Source: Ameyamaea chiangmaiensis
GTDB taxonomy: Bacteria; Pseudomonadota; Alphaproteobacteria; Acetobacterales; Acetobacteraceae
Assembly (NCBI RefSeq): GCF_013376175.1
Contig: NZ_JABXXR010000014.1
Location: 1-42,170 of the forward strand
Direction: 5' to 3'
Length of the DNA: 42,170 nt
Below, in pieces: positions 31,850-40,961 of the stretch. Below the pieces are notes generated by a model. That model worked only from the letters and a program-made list of their open reading frames with translations, was not told where the DNA came from and did no database searches. How positions within the stretch are numbered: the first letter of the stretch is position 1; every line of letters begins with the position of its first letter. A program made the translations under genes and the position numbers.

Positions 31850-32518
31850 ATGGACCTGTTGACACCATTGGGCCCGGGACCCCGGCACAGAGAGGGGCTG
31901 GAGGACGGAGCGGTACTGCTGCGTGGCTGGCTGGGCGGCCGCGAGGCCGCGATCATGGAGGCGATCGGCGATATTGCCCGGCGCTCGCCATTCCGCATGC
32001 TGACGACGCCCGGCGGCCGCACCATGTCCGTCGCTATGACCGGCTGCGGCACTCTGGGGTGGCATTCTGACCGACAGGGCTATCGATACGTGCCCGTTGA
32101 TCCGACGACCGGCCGGCCTTGGCCCGCCATGCCCGAACTGCTGTCGGATGTAGCCCGGGAAGCCGCTGATGAGGCGGGCTATGCCAGCTTCGCGCCCGAC
32201 GCGTGCCTGATCAACCGGTATGCGCCGGGCGCGCGCCTGTCCCTGCATCAGGACAGGGACGAGGACGCGTTGTCCGAACCGATCGTGTCGCTGTCCGTCG
32301 GGGTCGCGGCTACCTTTTTGTGGGGCGGCCTTGAACGGTCATCGCCGACGCGGCGGATACGGCTGGACAGCGGGGATGTCGTGGTGTGGGGCGGGCCCTC
32401 GCGGCTCGTGTATCATGGTGTCGCGGCCCTTGCGCGCGGATGGCACCCGCTGACCGGCGATAAACGGTTCAACGTGACGTTCCGGGCGGTCCGCCGTCCA
32501 GCGCCTCGGCCCTGCTGA
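31850..32518 (+). CDS. alkB: AlkB-type alpha-ketoglutarate-dependent DNA repair dioxygenase
   Basis: 222 aa, ATG at 31850 behind AGGGGAGGG. It demethylates alkylated bases such as 1-methyladenine and 3-methylcytosine in DNA using Fe(II) and 2-oxoglutarate. Iron ligands are H133 and D135 (LSLHQDRDE) and H189 (VYHGV); the 2-oxoglutarate-binding Args are R206 and R212 in RFNVTFR. The spacing matches Escherichia coli AlkB almost residue for residue. It reads divergently from the secreted-protein gene and ends 131 bp before the DAHP synthase start. Confidence 0.92.
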   Translation: MDLLTPLGPGPRHREGLEDGAVLLRGWLGGREAAIMEAIGDIARRSPFRMLTTPGGRTMSVAMTGCGTLGWHSDRQGYRYVPVDPTTGRPWPAMPELLSDVAREAADEAGYASFAPDACLINRYAPGARLSLHQDRDEDALSEPIVSLSVGVAATFLWGGLERSSPTRRIRLDSGDVVVWGGPSRLVYHGVAALARGWHPLTGDKRFNVTFRAVRRPAPRPC

Positions 32519-32568
32519 CCGATAACAGAGTCTTTGCTTTCCGGGGTCTTTTTCGACATAAAGCCTGC

Positions 32569-32594
32569 CCCGGGTCGCGGAACCGCGCCCCGGG
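32569..32594. terminator. GC-rich hairpin between alkB and the DAHP synthase gene
   Basis: CCCGGG (32569-32574) and CGCGG (32576-32580) pair with CCGCG (32583-32587) and CCCGGG (32589-32594), one mismatch, AA loop. It may end alkB transcription or lie in the leader of the aromatic pathway gene. No U-tract follows. Confidence 0.4.
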
Positions 32595-32649
32595 CCGTAA
32601 CCGTCTTTCATTGCTCGCCGCCTGGCGAGAGCGAACAGGAAACCGACCG

Positions 32650-34056
32650 ATGAGTGCTATACTCAACTCTTCCAAGCTTACGCAGACGTCCTGGACGCCG
32701 GCGGGCTGGCGGTCGTTTCCAGCCAAGCAGATGCCATCCTATCCGGATATCGATGCCCTGGAGGCCGTTGAAGGGCGCCTGCGGCAGTACCCGCCGCTGG
32801 TGTTCGCCGGCGAGGCGCGCCGCCTGAAGGACGGCCTTGCCAAGGCGGCGCGCGGCGAGGCGTTCGTCCTGCAAGGTGGCGCCTGTGCCGAGAGCTTCAG
32901 CGAATTCACCGCCGATATCGTGCGCGACACGTTCCGCGTCCTGCTGCAGATGGCCGTGGTGCTGACGTTCGGCGCCAAGGTGCCGGTGGTCAAGCTGGGC
33001 CGTATGGCGGGCCAGTATGCCAAGCCGCGTTCGTCGGACATGGAGACGATCGACGGTGTCAGCCTGCCGTCCTATCGCGGTGACATCATCAATGGGCCGG
33101 CTTTCACGACCGAGGCGCGCGTGCCCGACCCGGTGCGGATGGAGACCGGCTACTTCCAGTCGGCCGGCGTGCTGAACCTTCTGCGCGCCTTCGCGACGGG
33201 CGGGTATGCGAACCTGCATGACGTGCATCGCTGGAACCTGGGCTTCGTCGAGCGGTCTCCGCTGGCCGAGCGTTATCGCGTGCTGGCGACCCGCATCGAC
33301 GAGACGCTGTCGTTCATGGCCGCATGCGGCATCGATCCGAACTCGCCCAACGTGAACGAGACCGAATTCTATACCTCGCACGAGGCTCTGCTTTTGCCGT
33401 ACGAGCAGGCCCTGACACGCGTCGATTCGACCAGTGGCGAGTGGTATGACTGCTCGGCGCATTTCGTGTGGATCGGTGACCGGACGCGCCAGCCCGACGG
33501 CGCGCATGTCGAGTTCTTGCGCGGCGTGCGCAATCCGATCGGTATCAAGGTCGGACCGACCACGACGGTCGAGGATCTGGAGCGTCTTCTGGACATCCTT
33601 AACCCATCCGACGAGGCCGGGCGGATCACGCTGATCTCGCGCATGGGTGCTGAGGGGGTGCAGAAGCATCTGCCGTCGCTTCTGCGCAAGGTGAACGCCA
33701 CCGGCCGCACCGTAACGTGGCTGTGCGATCCCATGCACGGTAACACGGTAACGGTGGCGAACCGGATCAAGACACGGTCCTTTGACGCGATTCTTGAGGA
33801 GGTGCGCGGCTTCTTCGACGTCTTCGCGGCCGAAGGCGGTCGTCCGGGTGGCGTGCATGTGGAGATGACCGGCCAGAACGTGACCGAGTGCATGGGTGGT
33901 GCCCAGCGCCTGACCGAGGCCGATCTGGGCGACCGGTATGAGACATTCTGCGATCCGCGCCTGAACGCCGAGCAGTCGCTGGAAATGGCGTTCCTGATCG
34001 CGGAGGAGTTGACCACGCGTCTGGGCGATGCCGCGCGTCAGACCCGGGCGGCCTGA
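32650..34056 (+). CDS. aroG: Class II 3-deoxy-7-phosphoheptulonate (DAHP) synthase
   Basis: 468 aa, the usual length of class II DAHP synthases (plant and actinobacterial type, also in Alphaproteobacteria). It condenses phosphoenolpyruvate and erythrose 4-phosphate, the first step of the shikimate pathway to aromatic amino acids. Motifs: GGACAESF with the metal-binding Cys (about 74-81), [15 protein letters not shown] (about 114-128), [23 protein letters not shown] and [18 protein letters not shown] near the end. The start follows AGGAA. It appears to be a single-gene unit with a hairpin on each side. The symbol is a convention; class II enzymes are also called aroF or aroH. Confidence 0.92.
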   Translation: MSAILNSSKLTQTSWTPAGWRSFPAKQMPSYPDIDALEAVEGRLRQYPPLVFAGEARRLKDGLAKAARGEAFVLQGGACAESFSEFTADIVRDTFRVLLQMAVVLTFGAKVPVVKLGRMAGQYAKPRSSDMETIDGVSLPSYRGDIINGPAFTTEARVPDPVRMETGYFQSAGVLNLLRAFATGGYANLHDVHRWNLGFVERSPLAERYRVLATRIDETLSFMAACGIDPNSPNVNETEFYTSHEALLLPYEQALTRVDSTSGEWYDCSAHFVWIGDRTRQPDGAHVEFLRGVRNPIGIKVGPTTTVEDLERLLDILNPSDEAGRITLISRMGAEGVQKHLPSLLRKVNATGRTVTWLCDPMHGNTVTVANRIKTRSFDAILEEVRGFFDVFAAEGGRPGGVHVEMTGQNVTECMGGAQRLTEADLGDRYETFCDPRLNAEQSLEMAFLIAEELTTRLGDAARQTRAA

Positions 34057-34061
34057 CCGGC

Positions 34062-34101
34062 GCATGCCTGTCGGGCGCACCAGCCCGTCCGGCAGGCATG
34101 C
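34062..34101 (+). terminator. Probable terminator after the DAHP synthase gene
   Basis: GCATGCCTG (34062-34070) pairs with CAGGCATGC (34093-34101) over 9 bp, and CGGGC/GCCCG (34072-34076, 34083-34087) continue the stem with a bulge. It begins 5 bp after the stop. There is no T-run, which is common in high-GC genomes. Confidence 0.5.
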
Positions 34102-34183
34102 CACTGGAAAAACCGGCGCAGGCGTGCCACGCAGGGTCTGACGAGGACGGCAAACGTCCCGGGACAGAAGGAAACGTATAGGC

Positions 34184-35362
34184 ATGGCTGGGCACGAACC
34201 CGCGCCTCTGTTTGGCGCACGGCAGGCTCTGGACGACGCCACGATACGGGCGCGCACGGACTCCTATTTCAATCGCACGCATGAGATCGTCAGCCGCTTT
34301 GGCGACTGCTCGGTAACATACGCCTTTTTCCTCCGCAGGCCGGTCATCTCGGCGCCGCGCCTGATGTGCGCGTGGCTCGAAAACGTTGCCCGCGAACACG
34401 GCGAGGCGATCGACATCGAACTTGCCTATCCCGAGGGAGCCTGGGTAGGTGCGGGCGAGGCGCTGGTCTACGTCACCGGGTCGTTCGCCTTTCTCTCGCC
34501 GCTGGAGACGCTGGCGCTGCAGAAGCTCGGCCCGGCATGCGTTGCGGCGCATCACGCCTACCAGATGGCGGTCGCGCTGCCTGGTGTGAAGTTCCTGGCG
34601 ATGGAGGCGCGCCACTGCGCCGGCTTCGAAATGCAGGAGCAGATGGCCTATGCCGCGTCCGTTGGCGGGGCGACCGCCAGAACGGATGGGGCCGTGGGCT
34701 TCATCGGCTGCGCCAACGATGCGACTGCGCATTTCTTCGGTGCCAAAAGTGGTCTCGGGACCATGCCGCACGCGCTGATCGGCTACGCGGGGTCGACCGT
34801 ACGCGCCGCCGAAATGTTCCATGAGACCTATCCCGACAGCGATCTGGTGGCACTGGTCGACTATTTCGGACGCGAGGTGACCGACGGTCTGGCGATCTGC
34901 CGCCGCTTCCCCGAACTTGCCGCCGCCGGGCGGATCGCGCTGCGTCTGGATACGCACGGCGGACGGTTTCTCGAAGGACTCGATCCGCAGGAGTCCTATG
35001 CGGTTCTCGATCGCAATACGCCCGGCACCATTCGCCGCTATCGCTCGGAGAAGGAGTTGCGGCATCTGGTCGGCACCGGTGTCTCCGCCGCTGCGATCTG
35101 GCGCATGCGCGAGCAACTGGATCAGGCCGGGTTCGACCGGGTGCGTATCCTGGCGTCGTCCGGTTTCGACGTCGAAAAATGCGTCAGCATGGCCGACGCC
35201 CACGCGCCGATCGATGCGATCGGAACCGGATCGTTCATTCCGGCGACGTGGACCGAGACCTATGCCACGGCGGATATCGTTGCCTATAACGGGGAGCCGC
35301 GGGTCAAGATCGGACGAGAATTCCTGTTGCGGCAAAAAACGGAGAGAGCCACGCATGAGTGA
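34184..35362 (+). CDS. Nicotinate phosphoribosyltransferase-like enzyme
   Basis: 392 aa. This enzyme family converts nicotinate and phosphoribosyl pyrophosphate to nicotinate mononucleotide for NAD salvage. Supporting segments: SYFNRTHEIVSRFGDCSVTYAFFLRRP near 27-53, a central MEARHCAGFEMQEQMAYAASVGGATART, then SGLGTMPHALIGYAGSTVRAAEMF and the phosphate-binding DAIGTGSF near 344-351. It is the shorter form annotated in Alphaproteobacteria; quinolinate-type phosphoribosyltransferases share the fold and are the main alternative. It overlaps the next gene by 8 bp, so the two are coupled. Confidence 0.85.
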   Translation: MAGHEPAPLFGARQALDDATIRARTDSYFNRTHEIVSRFGDCSVTYAFFLRRPVISAPRLMCAWLENVAREHGEAIDIELAYPEGAWVGAGEALVYVTGSFAFLSPLETLALQKLGPACVAAHHAYQMAVALPGVKFLAMEARHCAGFEMQEQMAYAASVGGATARTDGAVGFIGCANDATAHFFGAKSGLGTMPHALIGYAGSTVRAAEMFHETYPDSDLVALVDYFGREVTDGLAICRRFPELAAAGRIALRLDTHGGRFLEGLDPQESYAVLDRNTPGTIRRYRSEKELRHLVGTGVSAAAIWRMREQLDQAGFDRVRILASSGFDVEKCVSMADAHAPIDAIGTGSFIPATWTETYATADIVAYNGEPRVKIGREFLLRQKTERATHE

Positions 35363-35720
35363 AAGCCTGTTTGCGCCGGAGGGTGGCTGGGTCGTTCGGA
35401 TCCTCGACCTCTCGGGTGCTTCGGACGACAACGTGACCGAGGAGATCAAGGGCTTTCCGGATCTCTTCCACGCCAACGCGTTCGCGCGCGCCTATGTGCG
35501 CGACAGCGTCGAACGTTGTCGGGCCGCGACGGGCGGCGTCGATGTGCTCAACGCCTGGTATGCTTACGGTGAAGACGCCGAGGTCAAGGACGCGGGCGAG
35601 AACGGCTGGCAGTCCGGTTCGGAAATCGCCGCCTTCGTCGGCACGGTCGCAACACCGATGGAGCGTGACTGGCGATCGCTCGACCCGCGTTCCGAACATG
35701 ACGACGAAGACGAGGATTAG
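35355..35720 (+). CDS. Small acidic protein coupled to the phosphoribosyltransferase gene
   Basis: 121 aa; the ATG at 35355 lies inside the end of the previous gene (8-bp overlap). Sequence begins MSESLFAPEGGWVVRILDLS and contains FHANAFARAYVRDSVERCRA near 41-60, with a strongly acidic tail (SEHDDEDED). No signal peptide or known motif. I do not recognise a family. It ends 6 bp before the retropepsin-like gene, so it sits in a tight three-gene group; a role linked to NAD salvage is possible but only by position. Confidence 0.72.
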   Translation: MSESLFAPEGGWVVRILDLSGASDDNVTEEIKGFPDLFHANAFARAYVRDSVERCRAATGGVDVLNAWYAYGEDAEVKDAGENGWQSGSEIAAFVGTVATPMERDWRSLDPRSEHDDEDED

Positions 35721-35726
35721 GACCGC

Positions 35727-36854
35727 GTGCGATTTCGGGGCCGCGCATATGAGGGGTGGTTGAGCCTCTGGCTGCTGGTCATGGGCGCGACGGCGGCGCG
35801 GGCTGATGATGTCGTACTGCCGCCCGAGGCCCGGGTGCCGCAGGCCTGCGCCGCGCATGTCATGACCATGCCGCTGCTGACACGGCGCGGCAGTCCGGCT
35901 GTGCCCGTGACGATCGACGGCCACCAGGGGGCGGCGTATCTGGGCTTCAGCCAGACGATGACGGGTGTATTCGAGCGTCCGGGCATTGCCTGGGACGCGG
36001 GTCAGAACGTCACGACCCGGACCGTCACGGGCTCGGCGGCGACGGTGACCGTTCAGGTCAGCGAACTGCGGATCGGGCGTGGCAAGACGGCGGCCTTTAC
36101 CGCGATCGACATGGGCTATACCGCTGACGAACGTGTCGCCGGGCTGCCTGTTCTGGGCGTTGTCGGGAATGATATCCTTCAGGGCTACGACGTGCTGCTC
36201 GATATGCCGGGCCAGCGCGTCACCCTGTTCCGCGAGAGCGGTATCGCCGGTTGTCCGCCGCTGTCCGCATGGCTGGGGCATGGATCGGTCGCCATGCCGC
36301 TGCTGCGCGACGAGACGGGCAGCCCCGACCTGATGACCGTGATGCTGGGCGGGGCACCGGTCGGGATGCAGCTCGAACCCGGCTCCAACGCCTCGATCCT
36401 GCGGAGCGACGATGCGGCGGCGATCGGCATTGATGACAGGAGCCTGGCGTCCGACGATCGCGTACGGACACAGGCGGGGGGTGCCCTGCTCGGGCGGCGC
36501 CATCGCTTCACCGATGTCGCGATCGGGGGGTGGCGCGGGGGTGCTCTGGACATCGATATCGAGCCATCGCTGTACAATCTGATCGGCCTGCCGTTTTTCC
36601 GTGACCGTATCGTACTGGCCGCGTTCCCGACCGGCATGGTCTATTTCACCGGCGAGGCGATCGCGTCACCCGGTGTCGAGGCGACGGATGTGGGGCGAAG
36701 TCCCACGGCAAGCCGCCTCGCCACCGCGCGTGTCGGCGAGGAGGCCGCGCCCGTCGTCACGACGTCAGGCACCCCTACGGATGACGCGGGTCGCGCCCAA
36801 AGCCTGATTGACCATGCCGATGCCCTGATGCCGCCGGCCCCGCCCGTGCACTGA
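35727..36854 (+). CDS. Secreted retropepsin-like (aspartyl protease fold) protein lacking catalytic Asp
   Basis: 375 aa with a GTG start at 35727. A short signal peptide is visible (GWLSLWLLVMGATAARA, cut near residue 25). Two retropepsin-like lobes follow: first PAVPVTIDGHQGAAYLGF near 57-74, where family members have LDTGA; second LGGAPVGMQLEPGSNASIL near 207-227, where the expected LDTGS is LEPGS. Both catalytic Asp positions are thus changed, so proteolysis is doubtful although the fold looks kept. The C-terminal 60 residues are low-complexity Ala/Thr/Pro. It would act in the periplasm; function unknown. Confidence 0.72.
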   Translation: MRFRGRAYEGWLSLWLLVMGATAARADDVVLPPEARVPQACAAHVMTMPLLTRRGSPAVPVTIDGHQGAAYLGFSQTMTGVFERPGIAWDAGQNVTTRTVTGSAATVTVQVSELRIGRGKTAAFTAIDMGYTADERVAGLPVLGVVGNDILQGYDVLLDMPGQRVTLFRESGIAGCPPLSAWLGHGSVAMPLLRDETGSPDLMTVMLGGAPVGMQLEPGSNASILRSDDAAAIGIDDRSLASDDRVRTQAGGALLGRRHRFTDVAIGGWRGGALDIDIEPSLYNLIGLPFFRDRIVLAAFPTGMVYFTGEAIASPGVEATDVGRSPTASRLATARVGEEAAPVVTTSGTPTDDAGRAQSLIDHADALMPPAPPVH

Positions 36855-36866
36855 GGCGCCGGGTCG

Positions 36867-36886
36867 GCCTGGACCATCGTCCGGGC
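36867..36886 (+). terminator. Hairpin after the retropepsin-like gene
   Basis: GCCTGGAC (36867-36874) pairs with GTCCGGGC (36879-36886) over 8 positions with one U-G pair, loop CATC, followed by a T-containing stretch. It lies 12 bp after the stop and before gltX. Confidence 0.4.
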
Positions 36887-36921
36887 TGGTGTTTCGGCGA
36901 CGGCCACGGCATAGAGGGCGC

Positions 36922-38256
36922 ATGAAACTACGCTTCGCGCCCAGCCCCACGGGGTCCCTTCATGTCGGGAATGCCCGGCAGGCCATTGCGAACGCGCTCT
37001 ACGCGCGCGGGCATGGCGGCCGCTTTCTCCTGCGGATCGACGACACGGACACGGAGCGCTCGCGCGAGAGCTTCGTCGACGGCATCCAGACCGACCTCAC
37101 GTGGCTCGGCCTGCAATGGGACGAGTATGTCCGTCAGTCCGAGCGGCTGGACCGGTATGCCGCGGCGGTAGAGCACCTCAAGCAGAGCGGCCGACTCTAT
37201 CCCTGCTTCGAGAGTGAACAGGAACTCGCCGCCAAGCGCGAGGCACGGATCCGCATGCGCAAGCCGCCGATCTATGATCGCGCCATGCTCAAGATGACGC
37301 CCGAGCAGCGCGCCCAGGCCGAAGCCAACGGCAAGGTGCCGTACTGGCGCTTCAAGCTCAGTGATACGACGGTCCGGTGGCGTGATGGCGTGATGGGGGA
37401 CTGCACGGTCAAGCTGACGGCGCTGTCCGACCCCGTGCTGGTCCGTGCGGACGGGACGGTGCTGTATACGCTGGCGTCCGTTGTCGACGACCTCGAACTG
37501 GATGTGACCCATATCATCCGCGGCGAGGATCACGTCACCAACACGGGCGTCCAGATCGATATCGCGCGTGCGCTCGGCGCGCAGGGGGACACCTTTGCCT
37601 TCGCGCATCTGCCTCTGTTGCTGGATGAAGGCGGCGGCAAGCTGTCCAAGCGTTTCGATGGCCTGTCCCTGCGTACGCTGCGTCAGGACGGGCTCGACCC
37701 GTCGGCGATCGTGTCCTACCTCGCGCGGTTGGGGACGGCGGACAATCCGGCGCCGCTGTCCTTCGAGGAACTGGCGCAGAGCTATGACCTCGGGCGGGTG
37801 TCGCGTTCGGCGGCGCGTTTCGACATGCGGCAATTGCTGTCGCTGAACCGGCGCGTCATGCAGGCCACCCCGTTCGAGGCCGTGCGCGCCGAACTGCCCG
37901 ACGGTGCGACGGAGGCATTCTGGCTGGCGGTGCGGGGCAATGTCGATCTGGTGACCGAGTTGCGCCATTGGTGGGATGTCGTGGCAGGCGAGATCGTCCC
38001 GGGCGTGGTCGAGGGGGACGGTGCGTTCCTGCGCCAGGCGATCGACTGCCTGCCGCCGGAGCCGTGGGACGGCAGCGCTTGGCCCGTGTGGACCGCCGCG
38101 CTGCGCGAAGCGACCGGGCGATCGGGCAAGGCGTTGTATCACCCACTGCGTGTGCTGTTGACGGGCGAGGAGAAGGGGCCGGACATGCGCGATCTTCTGC
38201 CGCTGATCGGGCGCTCGCGCGCGGTGGCGCGCCTTGAGACGGGCGCGCGCGCATGA
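36922..38256 (+). CDS. gltX: Glutamyl-tRNA synthetase (short GluRS)
   Basis: 444 aa from the ATG at 36922 (MKLRFAPSPTGSLHVGNAR), a class I aminoacyl-tRNA synthetase that charges tRNA with glutamate in the cytoplasm. HIGH-type motif GSLHVGNAR at 11-19, RIDDTDTERS at 38-47, IIRGEDHVTNT near 198-208 and KMSKS-type KLSKR at 240-244. It is shorter than standard GluRS (about 470-490 aa). Many Alphaproteobacteria carry two GluRS genes, one misacylating tRNA-Gln for the amidotransferase route; which type this is cannot be settled here. The ArsC-like gene overlaps its end by 4 bp. Confidence 0.93.
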   Translation: MKLRFAPSPTGSLHVGNARQAIANALYARGHGGRFLLRIDDTDTERSRESFVDGIQTDLTWLGLQWDEYVRQSERLDRYAAAVEHLKQSGRLYPCFESEQELAAKREARIRMRKPPIYDRAMLKMTPEQRAQAEANGKVPYWRFKLSDTTVRWRDGVMGDCTVKLTALSDPVLVRADGTVLYTLASVVDDLELDVTHIIRGEDHVTNTGVQIDIARALGAQGDTFAFAHLPLLLDEGGGKLSKRFDGLSLRTLRQDGLDPSAIVSYLARLGTADNPAPLSFEELAQSYDLGRVSRSAARFDMRQLLSLNRRVMQATPFEAVRAELPDGATEAFWLAVRGNVDLVTELRHWWDVVAGEIVPGVVEGDGAFLRQAIDCLPPEPWDGSAWPVWTAALREATGRSGKALYHPLRVLLTGEEKGPDMRDLLPLIGRSRAVARLETGARA

Positions 38257-38600
38257 CCGTCGTTCTCTGGCACAACCCGCGCTGCCGCACCTCGCGCGAG
38301 GTTCTGGCGCTGATCGAGGGGCGGGGCATCACGCCCACCATCCGCTTTTATCTGGAGGATGTACCCGGCGTGGTCGAACTGGCCGAGGTGATCGGGCGTG
38401 CCGGCCTGAGCGTTCGCGATGCGATCCGGCGTAAGGAGCCGGCATTCGCGGCGCGTGGTCTGTCGGATCCCGCGCTGTCGGATGCCGACCTGCTGGAGGC
38501 GATGGTCGCCGACCCGATCCTGATCGAGCGACCCTTCGTGATCGCGCCCGGCGGCGTGCGACTGTGCCGCCCGGCGGCGCTGGTTGTGGATATTCTCTGA
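38253..38600 (+). CDS. arsC: ArsC/Spx-family arsenate reductase-like protein
   Basis: 115 aa. Thioredoxin-fold protein of the glutaredoxin-dependent ArsC family: MTVVLWHNPRCRTSRE with the active Cys at C11, then RFYLEDVP near 32-38 and DPILIERPFVIAPGGVRLCRP near 87-107. True ArsC reduces arsenate to arsenite; many family members in housekeeping loci act on other substrates or are uncharacterised. There is no arsenite pump or ArsR regulator next to it. The ATGA overlap with gltX means it is translated with the tRNA synthetase, which argues for a general rather than arsenic-specific role. Confidence 0.85.
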   Translation: MTVVLWHNPRCRTSREVLALIEGRGITPTIRFYLEDVPGVVELAEVIGRAGLSVRDAIRRKEPAFAARGLSDPALSDADLLEAMVADPILIERPFVIAPGGVRLCRPAALVVDIL

Positions 38601-38632
38601 CGGCCCACGACGTCGTCTGCGGGGAGGGGCAA

Positions 38633-39658
38633 GTGGCGGTTGTACGGTGCATCATGATGCAGCGAAACGAGTCGGCGCTGCTCGAACCGTGGATCCTGTA
38701 TCACGCCGATCTGTTCGGAATGGCCAACCTGGAGATCATCGATCACGCATCCGATGATCCATGGGTGCTGGCGACATTGGCGCGGTATGAGGCGCAGGGT
38801 GTCACGGTTCACCGCCAGTATCGAGAGCCGTCTGACTTCCTGCGCAAGGGCGAGATCGTGCGGCAGGCGATCGAGGCGTGGGACCGCGAACGTGTGTACG
38901 ACTATGCCCTGCCGCTGGACTGCGACGAATTCGTGGTCTTCTGTGATGCGCAGATCTCGTCCGATGCGACGCGTATCCATGATTATCTCGACCGGATACG
39001 CGATATACCCGCGACGCTGCACATCGAACGCATGTTCCTCAACGTTCCGGACGAACCGGGCTACTTCCTGCCGCAGGTGGTCGGGAAATCCCTGTTCCAG
39101 GCCGGTGCCATTCGCGCTCTGGACAACGGGTTTCATAACCCGGTCTCGTGCCACGAGGCCCACGGGCGCGTGCATCTGGGCGTGGTGCATCTTCACAACC
39201 GCGCTTTCGAGGATGTCCGCGCGCGTGCGGCGGAGAAGCTCGCGGGGCTTGTCGATATCAACGATCAGGAGGCCCTGCGCGGGTTTGATGGCGAGGGCCG
39301 ACACCTGACGAGCTACTTTTTCATGGAAGAGACGTTCTTTCGTCTGCGCTACCGGCGCGAACCGGCCGTGTATGTCCCGGCCTTCCTGACCCATCTGAAG
39401 GGCCTTGGCATCTCATGGGCCGCCTGCTTCGGGTGCGAGCCGCGGCGGTTGCCACCCGTGTGCAACGCGCAGGGATTTCTGGTCCGCCTGCCGGAGGGCG
39501 ATGACGCGACGCGACTGGTTTCGTTTCATGAAGGGTTCTATCTGGACCTGTATCCCGACGTGCGCGAGTCCGGGTTTTGGGCGCTGTCACATTTCATGAG
39601 CGTCGGTTATCGCGAGGGGCGCGCCGGTGCGCCGCCGGGCGCGGCGGGCAGGAATTAG
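38633..39658 (+). CDS. Glycosyltransferase, family 2-like (Glyco_tranf_2_4)
   Basis: 341 aa with a GTG start at 38633 behind GGGGAGGGG; the frame is open further upstream without a better site. The N-terminal domain reads VRCIMMQRNESALLEPWILYHADLFGMANLEIID and then YALPLDCDEFVVF with a DxD-like acidic motif near 100-106, typical of the PF13704 glycosyltransferase family. The C-terminus ends with LYPDVRESGFWALSHFMSVGYREGR, a short module found in surface-glycan proteins (YPDV...HYxxxGxxEGR). It probably transfers a sugar in cell-envelope glycan synthesis. The gene starts 32 bp after arsC. Confidence 0.78.
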   Translation: MAVVRCIMMQRNESALLEPWILYHADLFGMANLEIIDHASDDPWVLATLARYEAQGVTVHRQYREPSDFLRKGEIVRQAIEAWDRERVYDYALPLDCDEFVVFCDAQISSDATRIHDYLDRIRDIPATLHIERMFLNVPDEPGYFLPQVVGKSLFQAGAIRALDNGFHNPVSCHEAHGRVHLGVVHLHNRAFEDVRARAAEKLAGLVDINDQEALRGFDGEGRHLTSYFFMEETFFRLRYRREPAVYVPAFLTHLKGLGISWAACFGCEPRRLPPVCNAQGFLVRLPEGDDATRLVSFHEGFYLDLYPDVRESGFWALSHFMSVGYREGRAGAPPGAAGRN

Positions 39659-39689
39659 GCCAGGTGGCCGGATGGGCAAGGAGATGATG

Positions 39690-40937
39690 ATGCGTGTTGG
39701 TGGGCTGCTGATCGGGTGTGGACTGGCTATGGTCGCCGGACTGGCCGGGAATGTCGCACACGCGGCGTCCGATAGGGGGCTTGAAGGTGTGCCGCATTAC
39801 GACAATATCGTCGTTGTCATGATGGAAAACCGTCAGTTCGGCCAGATCATCGACGCATCGCCCGCCACATCACCGCACATGACGGCCCTGTCGCACCGGT
39901 TTAATGTCGCGACGCAGTATTACGGCATTTCCCACGTCAGCCAGACGAACTACATCGCGCTGACCGCTGGCGACCAGCAGAACATCATCGACGACGACCC
40001 CTGGTATTGCGAACCGGACGGCCAGCCCCTGCCGCGCGACAAGGCAATCGTCGGCGGCGCGCCAGACGAGCAGGACATGGGCACGCTGTGCGCGGGCCAC
40101 ACCCGCAAGGACACGCCCTATCCCGCGCACCATTTCACGGTGCCGAACTTTTTCGCCCAGCTCGACCAGGCCGGTATCTCGTGGTCGATGTATGTCCAGT
40201 CGGTGCCGCTCGACCCCAAGACGGGACGCACCATGCCCGAGGTGCCGTACTATCCGACCAAGGCCATGGCGCCGGAGTTGTACGCCCTGTATGCGGTCAA
40301 GCATAATCCGTCGATGAACATGGACGATATCCGCAGTCGACCGGATATTTTCGCCCGCAACCAGACGGATACGGCATTTTTCGCGCAGGCCCGGGCCGGA
40401 ACATTGCCGCGGTTCTCCTATGTCATTCCGGACCAGTGTCACGACGACCATGGACCCTACGGCAGTCTGGCCAATGCGCCCCAATGCCGGAGCAACGGTT
40501 CAGGTCCTTCGGGGCTGCTGACGTCGGGCGATAATTACGTGCAGTCCGTGGTGGACGCGGTCATGGCGTCGCCCGTCTGGTCGTCGCGGAAAAACGTCGC
40601 GATCGTCGTGACCTATGACGAGGACGACTATGGAAGTGCCGGGATTCAGGGGTGCTGCGGCTTTCACCCGGCCGATCTGGCCAAGGGGCGCGTGGGGCCG
40701 GTCAATCAGGGCGGCGGCCGGGTTCCGACCATCGTCATCACCAATCACGGCGTGAAAGGCGTGCGCGACGACACGCCTTACAACCATTATTCGCTTCTGC
40801 GGACGATGGAAGACGCCTTCGGCATCGGTACGTATGTCGGCCACGCCGCCGAACGCGTGCCGGTTCAGCCCGAGGACGGATCGTTCGTGCAGACGCCCGT
40901 CCTGCCGATGGTGCCTCTGTTCAGACTGGCGCGCTGA
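39690..40937 (+). CDS. Secreted phosphoesterase (phospholipase C/acid phosphatase family)
   Basis: 415 aa from the third ATG of an ATGATGATG run, chosen because AAGGAG lies directly before it; starts at 39672, 39684 or 39687 are possible. A signal peptide follows (LLIGCGLAMVAGLAGNVAHA). The alkaline-phosphatase-like core has HYDNIVVVMMENRQFGQII, the metal-binding region of PF04185, then SYVIPDQCHDDHG and VVTYDEDDYGSAG, and GRVPTIVITNHGVKG with DTPYNHYSLLRTMEDAFGI near the end. Enzymes of this family hydrolyse phospholipids or phosphomonoesters in the periplasm or outside. Substrate cannot be predicted from sequence. Confidence 0.87.
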   Translation: MRVGGLLIGCGLAMVAGLAGNVAHAASDRGLEGVPHYDNIVVVMMENRQFGQIIDASPATSPHMTALSHRFNVATQYYGISHVSQTNYIALTAGDQQNIIDDDPWYCEPDGQPLPRDKAIVGGAPDEQDMGTLCAGHTRKDTPYPAHHFTVPNFFAQLDQAGISWSMYVQSVPLDPKTGRTMPEVPYYPTKAMAPELYALYAVKHNPSMNMDDIRSRPDIFARNQTDTAFFAQARAGTLPRFSYVIPDQCHDDHGPYGSLANAPQCRSNGSGPSGLLTSGDNYVQSVVDAVMASPVWSSRKNVAIVVTYDEDDYGSAGIQGCCGFHPADLAKGRVGPVNQGGGRVPTIVITNHGVKGVRDDTPYNHYSLLRTMEDAFGIGTYVGHAAERVPVQPEDGSFVQTPVLPMVPLFRLAR

Positions 40938-40961
40938 CCGCGCCGCGCAAGGCCTGCTGAC

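Noticed and set aside
32608-35476. Two minus-strand frames (549 and 569 codons) antisense to DAHP synthase and the phosphoribosyltransferase
   Set aside because: Both are mirror frames of strongly conserved enzymes in GC-rich DNA.
36928-38142. Minus-strand frame of 404 codons antisense to gltX
   Set aside because: No domain pattern; gltX has intact synthetase motifs on the plus strand.
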